Of a DNA stretch of 64,000 bases, positions 18,467 to 26,861 are shown in pieces (positions within the stretch are counted from its first letter, which is position 1; every line of letters begins with the position of its first letter). The stretch lies in NCBI RefSeq assembly GCF_018613835.1, contig NZ_JAGGPM010000019.1:60739-124738 (forward strand). The letters are read 5' to 3'. The notes beneath the pieces are model-generated. The model searched no databases and was not told where the DNA came from. It saw nothing but the letters and a program-made list of their open reading frames with translations. Origin of the DNA: Arthrobacter sp. ISL-5. Lineage in GTDB: Bacteria; Actinomycetota; Actinomycetes; Actinomycetales; Micrococcaceae. Position numbers and translations under genes: made by a program.

Positions 18467-19711
18467 ATGAGCACTGAATCCATGCCCCCGGCCGAAGGCC
18501 CGCTCTCGGGCTACCTCGTGGTGGACCTGAGCCGTGCCCTCGCCGGCCCGCACGCCGGAATGATGCTGGCGGACCTCGGGGCCCGGGTCATCAAGGTCGA
18601 GAACCCGGGCACCGGGGACGATACCCGCGGCTGGGGTCCGCCGTTCGTCGGGCCCGAGGACGATCCCCAGGCCACGTACTTCCTGTCCTGCAACCGCAAC
18701 AAGGAGTCCATCGCCCTGGATCTGAAGAGCGACGACGGGCGGACGGTCCTGCGCGAACTGCTGGAACGCGCCGACGTCGTGATCGAGAACTTCCGCCCCG
18801 GGGTGCTGGACCGGCTCGGGTTCTCGGCCGCCGAGATGCATGCGCTGAACCCCGCGCTCGTGGTCCTGTCCATCACCGGCTTCGGCCACGACGGGCCGGA
18901 GTCGCGGCGCAGCGGCTACGACCAGATCCTCCAGGGCGAAGCCGGGCTGATGTCCCTGACCGGGTCCGGGCCGGACGACCCCCAGCGGGTGGGGGTCCCC
19001 ATTGCCGACCTGTTGTCCGGCATGTACGGGGCATTCGGCACGCTGGCGGCCCTGCTGCAGCGCGAGCGGACAGGCCAGGGGCAGATCGTCCGCACCTCCC
19101 TGCTCGCGGCGCTGATCGGTGTGCACGCTTTCCAGGGCACCCGGGCCACCGTGGCCGGCGAAACCCCTAAGGCCCAGGGCAACCACCACCCGTCCATCGC
19201 GCCTTACGGGCTCTTCCACTGCCGGCAGGGCCGGGTCCAGATCAGCGTGGGCAGTGAGAAACTCTGGTCCACCTTCGCCTCGGCGTTCGGGATCGACAAC
19301 ACCAGGCCTGAATTCGCCACCAATGCAGACCGGGTGCGGAACCGGGAGAAGGTCATCGAAGAGGTGGAACGGGCATTCTCCGACTTCGAAGCCGAACCGC
19401 TGCTCGCCAGGCTGAACGAGGCGGGGATCCCGGCCGGCAAGGTGCGGACGCTGGATGAAGTCTACGCATGGGAGCAGGTCCACTCCCAGGGTTTGGTGAT
19501 CGACGTGGACCATAAGATCCTAGGCAACGTGAGCCTGCCTGGCCCGCCCCTGCGGTTCTTCAGCGCCTCCGACACCGCCGAAACCACCCTCAAGGCACAC
19601 ACGGCGCCGCCGCTGCTGGACCAGGACGGCGACCAGATCCGGCGGTGGCTTGGGCTGGTCCCTGCCGACGCGTCCGGCAGCGCCTCGGGCACCGGCGGGG
19701 AAGGCCACTGA
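18467..19711 (+). CDS. Family III (CaiB/BaiF) acyl-CoA transferase
   Basis: 414 residues, the standard length. The N-terminal VVDLSRALAGPHAGMMLADLGA and VENPGTGDDTR are family hallmarks. GVPIADLLSGMYG carries the aspartate that forms the acyl-aspartyl anhydride intermediate. The enzyme moves CoA between carboxylic acids. In this operon it would logically activate the diacid brought in by the MatC-type permease, for example with acetyl-CoA or succinyl-CoA as donor; this is inferred from context. AGGAACAG precedes the ATG, and the stop is two bases from the next gene. Confidence 0.88.
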   Translation: MSTESMPPAEGPLSGYLVVDLSRALAGPHAGMMLADLGARVIKVENPGTGDDTRGWGPPFVGPEDDPQATYFLSCNRNKESIALDLKSDDGRTVLRELLERADVVIENFRPGVLDRLGFSAAEMHALNPALVVLSITGFGHDGPESRRSGYDQILQGEAGLMSLTGSGPDDPQRVGVPIADLLSGMYGAFGTLAALLQRERTGQGQIVRTSLLAALIGVHAFQGTRATVAGETPKAQGNHHPSIAPYGLFHCRQGRVQISVGSEKLWSTFASAFGIDNTRPEFATNADRVRNREKVIEEVERAFSDFEAEPLLARLNEAGIPAGKVRTLDEVYAWEQVHSQGLVIDVDHKILGNVSLPGPPLRFFSASDTAETTLKAHTAPPLLDQDGDQIRRWLGLVPADASGSASGTGGEGH

Positions 19712-19713
19712 GC

Positions 19714-21258
19714 ATGCTGACCCAGCAGAAAGTCCGCCACCTGGACGCCGCAGAACTCATCGCCGCCGTGCTGGATCCGGGCTCCTACCGGAGCTGGGAC
19801 GCCCCGGTCACAGACCCCGATCCGGGTCCCGAGTACCGGGAGGAACTTGCCGCCGCCCGGGCAAAGACCGGCGTTGACGAATCCGTCCTCACCGGCGAAG
19901 GCCTGATCCGCGGCCGCCGGGTAGCCGTCATCGTCAGCGAGTTCCGTTTCCTGGCCGGCTCCATCGGGCTCGCCGCGGCGCAACGGATCGTGGACGCCGT
20001 CGAACGCGCCACCCGGGAAGGCCTGCCGCTCCTGGCGGGTCCGGCGTCGGGCGGCACCCGCATGCAGGAAGGCACCATCGCCTTCCTGTCCATGGTCAAG
20101 ATCAGCGCCGCTGTGCGGGCACACCGCCAGGCCGGGCTGCCGTACCTCGTGTACCTGCGGCATCCCACCACCGGCGGCGTCATGGCGTCGTGGGGGTCGC
20201 TCGGGCACATCACCGTGGCCGAGCCCGGTGCCCTGCTCGGCTTCCTGGGTCCCAGGGTCTACGAGGCCCTCTACGGCACCCCCTTTCCGGAGAACGTGCA
20301 GGTCGCCGAGAACCTCTTCGACAAGGGGCTCATCGACGCCGTGGTGCCGCCATGGCAGCTGTCCGACGTGGTCGACCGCGCCCTGAGCATCCTGGTCACC
20401 GGCCCGCACCCGCGCGTCGCCCCGCCACGGACCCTCGCCGTGAAGCCGTCCGACGCCGGAGCCTGGGAGTCAATCGAAATCTCACGGAATCCCCGCCGCC
20501 CGGACCTGCGCCAGCTGCTCGCCTACGGCGCCCGCGATGTGCTCCCGCTCAACGGCACCGGCCAGGGGGAAAAGGACCCCGGCCTGCTGCTGGCACTGGC
20601 CCGCTTCGGCCAGAAGTCCTGCGTGGTGATCGGCCACACCCGGCCCCGGCCCTCGCAGCAGACAGCCATGGGACCGGCCTCCCTTCGCGAGGCACGCCGC
20701 GGCATGCGGCTGGCCGAGGAGCTCGGGCTGCCGCTGCTGACGGTCATCGACACCGGCGGCGCAGCCCTGTCCAAGGAAGCGGAGGAAGGCGGGCTGGCCG
20801 GCGAGATCGCCAGGTCCCTGCACGACCTGATCGGGCTGAACTCACCGACCGTTTCCGTTCTGCTGGGACAGGGAGCGGGCGGCGGGGCGCTGGCCCTGCT
20901 GCCGGCCGACCGGACCATCGCGGCCCAGCACGCGTGGCTGTCCCCGCTGCCGCCCGAAGGCGCCAGCGCCATCGTCCACCGGAGCACCGACTTTGCCCCG
21001 GCCATGTCCGCAGCGCAGGGCGTCAACGTGGCGTCCCTGTACGCCAACGGAATGGTGGAGCACATCGTGGACGAACGCCCCGATGCCGCCCTGGAGGGGA
21101 AAGCGTTCTGCCAGCGCATGGGGCAGGCGATCGAGTACGAACTGGCCGCGCTGTCCTCGGCGGGGGCGGGGGAACTGCTGCCGCAGCGGATCGAGAAATA
21201 CCGCAGCCTCGGCGGACTCGTCGCGGAAGCCGCCGGCAGCACAGCCGGCCCCGCCTAG
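19714..21258 (+). CDS. Fused AccD/AccA-like acyl-CoA carboxyltransferase, candidate malonyl-CoA decarboxylase
   Basis: 514 residues from ATG 19714. The N-half (~60-250) is a beta-type carboxyltransferase domain with SGGTRMQEG, PTTGGVMASWGSLG and EPGALLGFLGPRV. The C-half (~310-480) is an alpha-type domain with VIGHTRPRP, VIDTGGAAL and GQGAGGGALAL. The four-cysteine zinc ribbon of true AccD is absent, and no biotin carboxylase or biotin carrier is encoded nearby. With a CoA-transferase and diacid permease in the same operon, decarboxylation of malonyl-CoA to acetyl-CoA (as the MdcD/MdcE pair does on malonyl-ACP) is plausible. An ordinary acyl-CoA carboxylase subunit using distant partners is the alternative. 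Confidence 0.85.
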   Translation: MLTQQKVRHLDAAELIAAVLDPGSYRSWDAPVTDPDPGPEYREELAAARAKTGVDESVLTGEGLIRGRRVAVIVSEFRFLAGSIGLAAAQRIVDAVERATREGLPLLAGPASGGTRMQEGTIAFLSMVKISAAVRAHRQAGLPYLVYLRHPTTGGVMASWGSLGHITVAEPGALLGFLGPRVYEALYGTPFPENVQVAENLFDKGLIDAVVPPWQLSDVVDRALSILVTGPHPRVAPPRTLAVKPSDAGAWESIEISRNPRRPDLRQLLAYGARDVLPLNGTGQGEKDPGLLLALARFGQKSCVVIGHTRPRPSQQTAMGPASLREARRGMRLAEELGLPLLTVIDTGGAALSKEAEEGGLAGEIARSLHDLIGLNSPTVSVLLGQGAGGGALALLPADRTIAAQHAWLSPLPPEGASAIVHRSTDFAPAMSAAQGVNVASLYANGMVEHIVDERPDAALEGKAFCQRMGQAIEYELAALSSAGAGELLPQRIEKYRSLGGLVAEAAGSTAGPA

Positions 21259-21301
21259 CCGGAAGCCGGGCGGCAGGTGATAGTCGGGCAGGCGCTGGAC
21301 C

Positions 21302-21912
21302 CTAGCGGGACAGCTTTTCGGCGTCCGGTTTGGGGTCGCCGATGTGTCCGGGCGCGTTGGCGGCGAGCACCCGTTCCACGAACGCGCCGTATTCCTCCAT
21401 GTAGTGGCGCAGGAAGTCCGCGGTGCCCTTGTCGGTAACCGTTCCGTCGTCGGCGAATACGGCAGGGTTGAACTTCACGTAGGCTTCCGGGGCGTTGAGC
21501 TGGGGCGCGTCGAGGAAGCTCAGCACGGCACGCATGGAGGACTGCATCACGGCCGTGCCGATGCTGCCCGGCGAGGCGCCGATGATTCCGGTCGGCTTGC
21601 GGGCAAACGAATTGGTGCCCAGGGGCGTGATCCCCAGTCGATGGCATTCTTCAGCGCTCCCGGAATGGACCGGTTATATTCAGGGGACACGAAGAGGACG
21701 CCGTCGGAGCCCTCAATGGCGTTCTTCAGGGCCCGTCCTTCCGGCGGGAAGTCGGCGTCGTAGTCGTAGCTGTAAAGCGGCAGATCCTTGATGGGGATCT
21801 CCGTGAACTCCAGATCATCCGGGGCGAGCCTGATGAGGGCGTTGGCGAGGGTGCGGTTAATGGAGCCGCTGGCCAGGCTCCCGACGAAGTATCCGATCTT
21901 GTACGTTGCCAT
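21302..21912 (-). pseudogene. NADPH-dependent FMN reductase-like gene with a frameshift
   Basis: From ATG 21912 the protein reads as a flavodoxin-fold NAD(P)H oxidoreductase: MATYKIGYFVGSLASGSINR (FMN phosphate loop), then FVSPEYNRSIPGALKNAIDW. Near 21620-21628 one base appears lost. The natural continuation (TNSFARKPTGIIG..., then AVMQSSMRAVLSFLDAPQL and a C-terminal half of the expected length) is in the next frame and stops at 21302. Joined length is about 203 residues. A single homology-proof lesion at a short G/C run also fits a sequencing error. Confidence 0.75.
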
Positions 21913-22076
21913 GAGGTTTGATCCTTCCCAACAGCCGGTGCGAACACCTCACAGTCCAGCACACAACAAGATGTACGGCCATAGCGGCTGGAATGTTCTT
22001 GACAGTCCACAAATGCAGGAGCTAGATGAACATTAGGTGATGGCCAACAGCACACAACTGCGGCAGAGGAGCGGTC

Positions 22077-22208
22077 ATGAATGATTACCCAGCGGTGCAG
22101 CGCATCCACAGCGAGGCCCCGGCCGAAGGGGACGAAACCGCCGATCCCACGGACATCCGCGTCCACTCGCAGGAGCCCGCCGAAGGCGCCGACATCGCCG
22201 ATGACTGA
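22077..22208 (+). CDS. Very small acidic protein (43 aa)
   Basis: ATG 22077 follows GCAGAGGAG with good spacing. The product is 43 residues, rich in Asp, Glu, Ala and Pro, with two near-identical halves (HSEAPAEGDETAD and HSQEPAEGADIAD). No transmembrane segment or motif is seen. The internal repeat and a good ribosome site support a real gene. Confidence 0.5.
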   Translation: MNDYPAVQRIHSEAPAEGDETADPTDIRVHSQEPAEGADIADD

Positions 22209-22329
22209 AGCGGGAAATAAGCCCCGCACCGACGGCGCCCCGGCCAGCCGTAAGTGACCGGCCGCCGTCGGGCATTTCCCGGTGGCAACAGCAGCCCGCA
22301 CCGGCACACTGAGCTGAAAGAATAGCGGC

Positions 22330-24195
22330 ATGGAAGTCGCTCTGGGCTTGGTCGTGCTGGTGGCGGTGGTGTGCGCAGGCAGTGCGCTGGGCCGGAAAAT
22401 CAACGTTTCCGTTCCGCTGCTCCTGGTCCTCGCCGGCGTTGCGGGTTCCTTCCTGCCGTTCGTTCCGCCTCTTGAGCTGAACCCCGAACTGGTCCTTGTA
22501 GGCCTGCTGCCGCCGCTCCTGTATGCCGCCGCGCTGCGGACCTCGCTGTTCGATTTCCGCTCCAACGTGCGCGCCATCGGGCTGCTCTCGGTGGGTTACG
22601 TCATCTTTGGCACCATCGCGGTAGGCGTGGTGGTCCACTGGCTTTTTCCGGAAATACCGCTCGCTGCGGCCATTGCGCTGGGCGCCGTGGTGGCGCCGCC
22701 GGATGCCGTGGCCGCCACCGCGATCGCCCGCAAGGTGGGAATGCCACGCAGGATTGTCAGCATCCTGGAGGGCGAATCGCTGGTCAACGACGCCACCGCC
22801 CTGGTGTGCCTGCGCGGTGCAATCGCGGCGATCTCAGGAACAGTCTCCGTGGCGGAGATTGGCGGGGAATTCCTCCTGGCGGCCGGCGGCGGCCTGGCGG
22901 TGGGCCTCGCTGCGGCCTATCTCCTCACCCAGCTCCGCCTGAGAATCCGCAGTGTTGCGATCAACACGTCGACGTCGCTCATGGCGCCGTTCGTGGCCTA
23001 CTTGCCGGCGGAGGAGATTCACGCGTCGGGAGTGCTGGCCGTGGTGGTCACCGGCCTGATCATGGGCACCAAGGCGCCGTCCATGCCCAACGGCGCGGCG
23101 CGGCTGAGCCAGCGGAGCAACTGGGATACCGTGCAGTTCCTGCTGGAGAATTCGGTGTTCCTCCTCATCGGCCTGCAGGTGCGGACCATCATCGATGGAG
23201 TCCAGGACGATCCCCTGGGCCCAGGAAGGATCTGGGCCGGCTGCGCGGTAATTCTGCTGGCAGTGCTGGTGCTCCGGCCGGTCTGGGTGTTTCCCGCGAC
23301 CTACCTGCCACGGCTCATTCCGGCGGTGGCTCGCAAGGATCCCGCACCGCCGTGGCAGTATCCGGCCATCGTTTCGTGGGCCGGGATGCGGGGTGTGGTG
23401 ACCCTTGCGGCGGTCCTGACCCTCCCCAAAGACCTGGAGCACCGGTCCGTGCTCATCCTGGCCGCCATGGTGGTGGTGGCGGGCACGCTGGCCGCCCAGG
23501 GCTTCACCCTTCCTGCGCTGGTGCGGCTGCTCCGAGTGCGGGGCCCGGACCCCCGCGAAGACGCCCTCAGCAAGGCCGCGCTGATGCATCTGGCCACGGC
23601 AGCCGGCGTCGAGCGACTGCACGAACTGCGGACGGACAACGACCCTCCGGAGGTCGTGGCCATGCTGAAGCGGCGGACGCAGGAACGCGGGCTCGCGGCG
23701 TGGGAACGGCTGGGCCGGCCGACGGCGGAAGCAGCCACTCCCAGCCAGCGCTACGCCCAGCTCCGGCTGGCCATGCTGGAGGCCGAGCGCACGAGGGTGC
23801 TGGAACTTCGGCGGGGCGGCGAGTACGCGCACGAGGTCCTCAGCGACGTACTGGAGAGGCTCGACGTCGAAGAGTCCATGCTCGATACCGCCCTCGACGA
23901 AGCGGACGTCTCCGGGACAGGAGGCACTCCGCGGCCCGGTGGCGGCTGCGAGCACCTGGAATCAGCACCGGACCCCGCCGTCCCGCGAGACGCCTACTGC
24001 CTCGCGTGCGTCCGGGACGGCACTACGACCGTCCACCTCCGGATGTGCCTGGAGTGCGGCAACGTGGCCTGCTGCGACTCCTCGCCCGGTACCCACGCGT
24101 CAAGGCACTTCGAGGCGACGGGCCACCCCGCCATGCGCAGCATCGAACCGGGTGAGGACTGGCGCTGGTGTTACGTCGACGGTTTGCTGGGCTGA
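22330..24195 (+). CDS. CPA1 Na+/H+ antiporter with C-terminal UBP-type zinc finger
   Basis: 621 residues. Twelve or so membrane helices in the first ~410 include APPDAVAATAIARKVG and GESLVNDATALV, the ion-binding segments of the CPA1 family. A soluble helical region (~420-530) follows. The last ~80 residues contain CEHL, CLACV, CLECGNVACC and spaced His residues, a ZnF-UBP domain that in eukaryotes binds the C-terminus of ubiquitin. It exports Na+ or K+ in exchange for protons across the cytoplasmic membrane; the zinc finger presumably regulates this. It stands as a single gene. Confidence 0.88.
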   Translation: MEVALGLVVLVAVVCAGSALGRKINVSVPLLLVLAGVAGSFLPFVPPLELNPELVLVGLLPPLLYAAALRTSLFDFRSNVRAIGLLSVGYVIFGTIAVGVVVHWLFPEIPLAAAIALGAVVAPPDAVAATAIARKVGMPRRIVSILEGESLVNDATALVCLRGAIAAISGTVSVAEIGGEFLLAAGGGLAVGLAAAYLLTQLRLRIRSVAINTSTSLMAPFVAYLPAEEIHASGVLAVVVTGLIMGTKAPSMPNGAARLSQRSNWDTVQFLLENSVFLLIGLQVRTIIDGVQDDPLGPGRIWAGCAVILLAVLVLRPVWVFPATYLPRLIPAVARKDPAPPWQYPAIVSWAGMRGVVTLAAVLTLPKDLEHRSVLILAAMVVVAGTLAAQGFTLPALVRLLRVRGPDPREDALSKAALMHLATAAGVERLHELRTDNDPPEVVAMLKRRTQERGLAAWERLGRPTAEAATPSQRYAQLRLAMLEAERTRVLELRRGGEYAHEVLSDVLERLDVEESMLDTALDEADVSGTGGTPRPGGGCEHLESAPDPAVPRDAYCLACVRDGTTTVHLRMCLECGNVACCDSSPGTHASRHFEATGHPAMRSIEPGEDWRWCYVDGLLG

Positions 24196-24249
24196 CAGAG
24201 GGCTCGTCCGGATCTAACATGGCCGTAACCCGCCGTTAATTCCGCCGGG

Positions 24250-24265
24250 CGAGACTTAAGTCTCG
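24250..24265. promoter_or_regulatory. Perfect 16-bp palindrome upstream of a small gene
   Basis: CGAGACTTAAGTCTCG is self-complementary with no spacer. It lies 60 bases before the small gene at 24325 and 55 after the antiporter stop. A dimeric regulator site is the likeliest reading; it is short for a terminator and lacks a loop. Confidence 0.4.
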
Positions 24266-24324
24266 GGGTCCAAACGACTGGCCTTGTGCTATGGGGGCAG
24301 CCACTCGATGAGGAGTATCAAGGC

Positions 24325-24546
24325 ATGAATAGTCACGAACACGGCACGTCCGAAACCTTCCACACGCAGCCGCACAGCGGCGAACGGCCCGACCTAAGGA
24401 GCCTGCACATCCGCGAAGACGTGGCGCGGACCGGGCGCTGCGGCAACGTTCATCTGGCCACCGGACGCACGTGCATCCTGCCCGAGCGCCACCAGGGGTC
24501 CTGCGATTTTGTGGGCCCGGACGACGCCAAAGGCCTGTTGCCTTAG
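24325..24546 (+). CDS. Small Cys-containing hypothetical protein
   Basis: 73 residues from ATG 24325 after GAGGAG. The N-terminus is His/Ser/Thr-rich and disordered in appearance. The second half has CGNVHLATGRTCILPERHQGSC, in pieces: three cysteines and two histidines that could form a small metal site. No family is recognised; genes of this style are common in Arthrobacter-type genomes. Confidence 0.6.
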   Translation: MNSHEHGTSETFHTQPHSGERPDLRSLHIREDVARTGRCGNVHLATGRTCILPERHQGSCDFVGPDDAKGLLP

Positions 24547-24583
24547 CCTGGTGAATTAGCGCGCCGCGACTTAGCGCCACGAC

Positions 24584-25621
24584 TTAGCGCGCCGTGACGC
24601 CTATTTCCTTGTTCACGGCGGGCATGATTTCGGTGGCCAGCAGCTCGATGGAGCGCGCGGTCTCGGCGAATGGCAGCCCGCCCAAACCGATCTGGGCCAG
24701 GTACCGGCTGGTGCCGAGGGTCGCGTGGATGTCCAGGAGCTTCTCAGTGATCTGCTGGGGGCTTCCCACGAGGAGTCCGCCGCCGGGCTCGGTCCAGTCG
24801 TCGAAAGTCGACCGCGGGAAGTGGTCCACCGGGCGCGGCATGTTCTGTTCGAAATAGGCACGGTAGTGGGGGTAGAAGGTATCCCGCGCCTGCTGCGAGA
24901 TGGGCGCCACGTAAAAGTGCCCGCCGGCCCCGACCGGCAGGGCGGCGGAATCGTGCCCGGCGTCGGCGGCGCTCTGGCGGTAGAGTTCCACGAGGCGGCG
25001 GAACCTGGCCGGGCCGGACAGCAGGGCGATGAACAGCGGCAGCCCCAGGCGCCCCGCCCGCGCAAAGCTCGCCGGCGTGCCGCCCACGCCCACCCAGACG
25101 GGGAGCTTGTCCTGGACTGGACGGGGCGCAATGTCCATTCCGGGAATGCTCTGGGTAAGGTTTCCCTGCCAGTTCACAACCGCGGCGTCCCTGAGTTCCA
25201 GCAGTAACCGCAGCTTTTCGTCAAAGAGGGCGTCATAGTCGTCCAGCCCGTGGCCGAACAGCGGATACGACTCCACGAAGGCGCCGCGGCCGGCGATGAT
25301 CTCGGCCCGACCGTCGGAGATCAGGTCCAGGGTGGCGAACTGCTCAAAGAGCCGCACCGGGTCCTGCGTGGAGAGCACGGTGACGGCGGTGCCGAGCCGC
25401 AGGTTCGTGGTTTCCCGGGCAATGGCCGCGAGGACGATCTCCGGGGCGGACAGGGCAAAGTCGCGGCGGTGGTGCTCCCCCAGGCCGAGGAAACTGAGGC
25501 CGGCCTGGTCAGCCAGCTTGGCCAGCTCGATGATTTCCTTCAGACGCTGCTGCGGGGACAGCGCCGCGCCGGTGCTGATGTTGCGGGAGAGCTCGCCAAA
25601 GGTGAAGATGCCAAAGTCCAT
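24584..25621 (-). CDS. LLM-class flavin-dependent oxidoreductase
   Basis: 345 residues. MDFGIFTFGELS starts the luciferase-like barrel; LGEHHRRDFALSAPE, LGTAVTVLSTQDPVR and DLISDGRAEIIAGRG are family hallmarks, and the ending VNKEIG is normal for the group. It probably uses FMN. The start at 25621 follows a gap carrying two overlapping palindromes (25628-25646), suggesting control by a MarR- or TetR-type regulator that is not encoded next to it. Confidence 0.88.
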   Translation of the reverse strand: MDFGIFTFGELSRNISTGAALSPQQRLKEIIELAKLADQAGLSFLGLGEHHRRDFALSAPEIVLAAIARETTNLRLGTAVTVLSTQDPVRLFEQFATLDLISDGRAEIIAGRGAFVESYPLFGHGLDDYDALFDEKLRLLLELRDAAVVNWQGNLTQSIPGMDIAPRPVQDKLPVWVGVGGTPASFARAGRLGLPLFIALLSGPARFRRLVELYRQSAADAGHDSAALPVGAGGHFYVAPISQQARDTFYPHYRAYFEQNMPRPVDHFPRSTFDDWTEPGGGLLVGSPQQITEKLLDIHATLGTSRYLAQIGLGGLPFAETARSIELLATEIMPAVNKEIGVTAR

Positions 25622-25627
25622 GTTTTA

Positions 25628-25646
25628 TTGAACATTCAAGTACTTG
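25628..25646. promoter_or_regulatory. Overlapping palindromes at the LLM-oxidoreductase promoter
   Basis: TTGAA-CA-TTCAA (25628-25639) overlaps CAAGTACTTG (25637-25646), only a few bases upstream of the LLM start codon. AT-rich TTGAA half-sites of this kind are typical of MarR-family operators. Confidence 0.5.
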
Positions 25647-25830
25647 GTTTCATTCCTCAAACGTGGGGAGGCGGTCGTAGTCCATGCGGGCGCCGCGCAA
25701 CCCCGGATAGCGCCAGCTCAGCGGCGGGGGACGACGACGGCGAACGGCGGCAGGTGATCGGGACTCCCCTGCGCAGGGGTCCGGTCCTAAGATTGTGCTA
25801 TCTGAGCACGCAGGAAAGGGTGTGGGACCG

Positions 25831-26130
25831 ATGGCAGAGCATTTCGCTTCCGGGGTCTGGCAGGTCAAACTCGGCAACGATGACGAGTTTGTGGAGCGGT
25901 GGAAGGAGTTCCTCCAGTGGTCGCGGGAAAATTACCCGTCCATGGTGGTGGCGAAACTCCTCCGCGACAGCGGTTCCGCCGGGCACTATATTTCGTTCTC
26001 GGAGTGGACCGACGAGGCTTCCCGGAACGCGTGGAAGCAGCAACCCGAGTTCAAGGCCCGCATCGGTGCCTGCGTGGCACTGTGCGAGGACATGCGCGGG
26101 GCTGATTACGAGCTGGCGGCGACGGTCTAG
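25831..26130 (+). CDS. Antibiotic-biosynthesis-monooxygenase (ABM)-like small protein
   Basis: 99 residues from ATG 25831 (MAEHFASGVWQVKLGND). The pattern of a beta-strand start, EFVERWKEFLQWSRENYP helix, HYISFSEWTDEASRNAWKQQPEF and a final short helix matches the dimeric ferredoxin-like ABM fold. Such proteins include cofactor-free monooxygenases and stress-related dimers. It is divergent from the LLM oxidoreductase and shares its promoter gap; a joint role in oxidative chemistry is possible but unproven. Confidence 0.75.
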   Translation: MAEHFASGVWQVKLGNDDEFVERWKEFLQWSRENYPSMVVAKLLRDSGSAGHYISFSEWTDEASRNAWKQQPEFKARIGACVALCEDMRGADYELAATV

Positions 26131-26209
26131 CCGACGATCCAGCCGACGGGTTTAGCACTGGCCGCCGCCTCGGTGCCGATGCTGACGGCCTGCTTGCGCA
26201 CGCCGGTTT

Positions 26210-26545
26210 TCAGGGTGCTATCTCGCCGGCCACTTCAGACGCCGGCCTGAGGATCCAGCGTTCCCCGTCCTGTTCGTAACTGATCACCACGGACGAGTTA
26301 GTGCCACTGGCAGCATCCATGGCCAGCAGCAGCGCGTCCTCCATCCGCCGCGCGTGCTCGAGCCGTTCGCCCGTGGTGCCGATGAGGTCGCTGTTGTCGA
26401 TCAGAATGGAGGCTTTTCCGTCCGCGACGACTTTGAGTGAATATCCCTGATCGTCGTGGACGGATCCGCGGGAGGTTGCAATTTCCGTGACCCTGTCCGC
26501 ACGAACCAGGCTCTGGCTGATCGTGCGGATCCACACGTCACCCAT
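26210..26545 (-). CDS. Hypothetical protein, ~111 aa
   Basis: The ATG at 26545 (MGDVWIRTISQSLVRAD) follows a strong AAAGGAGTTCC ribosome site, so the longer frame to 26728 is rejected. The protein has alternating strands (YSLKVVADGKASILIDNSD), an Arg-rich central helix and an ending with SVVISYEQDGERWIL. It is soluble, mixed alpha/beta, without a recognised family. Confidence 0.65.
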   Translation of the reverse strand: MGDVWIRTISQSLVRADRVTEIATSRGSVHDDQGYSLKVVADGKASILIDNSDLIGTTGERLEHARRMEDALLLAMDAASGTNSSVVISYEQDGERWILRPASEVAGEIAP

Positions 26546-26861
26546 TGGAACTCCTTTGCTCGCCATGCGCGGCAGGAACTGCCCACAAGCAAAACGGTAG
26601 CCCGTGACGGCCCGAATGTAAGCCCCCAGAAGCCACTTCCTGGCCGTTGGGGCGCTGCTCCGTGCTTTTGGGGCTGCGCACCGTGATTTCCGGGTGGTGG
26701 CTCGGGAGCGGTTCCGGCACGACATCACTACCTAGCCCCCACTTTGGTGCATATCCGGCCTGCCTCTTCATCCGCGCCAACAAGGTTTCTCCAACCTCGG
26801 GCAGAGGTTTCCCAAAGCTCAGCCAGAGATAGTGAGCAGCACTAGGGATTTAGGGGGAAAG
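26546..26861. other. Intergenic region without a convincing gene
   Basis: This 316-base stretch between a leftward hypothetical gene and the rightward ABC exporter should contain both promoters. No strong hairpin or repeat was seen. A GTG at 26832 could extend the exporter by ten residues. Confidence 0.4.

Noticed and set aside
22806..24155. 449-residue plus-strand frame overlapping the antiporter
   Set aside because: It is a shifted frame of the antiporter gene, rich in Gly, Arg and Pro, with no membrane segments or domain.
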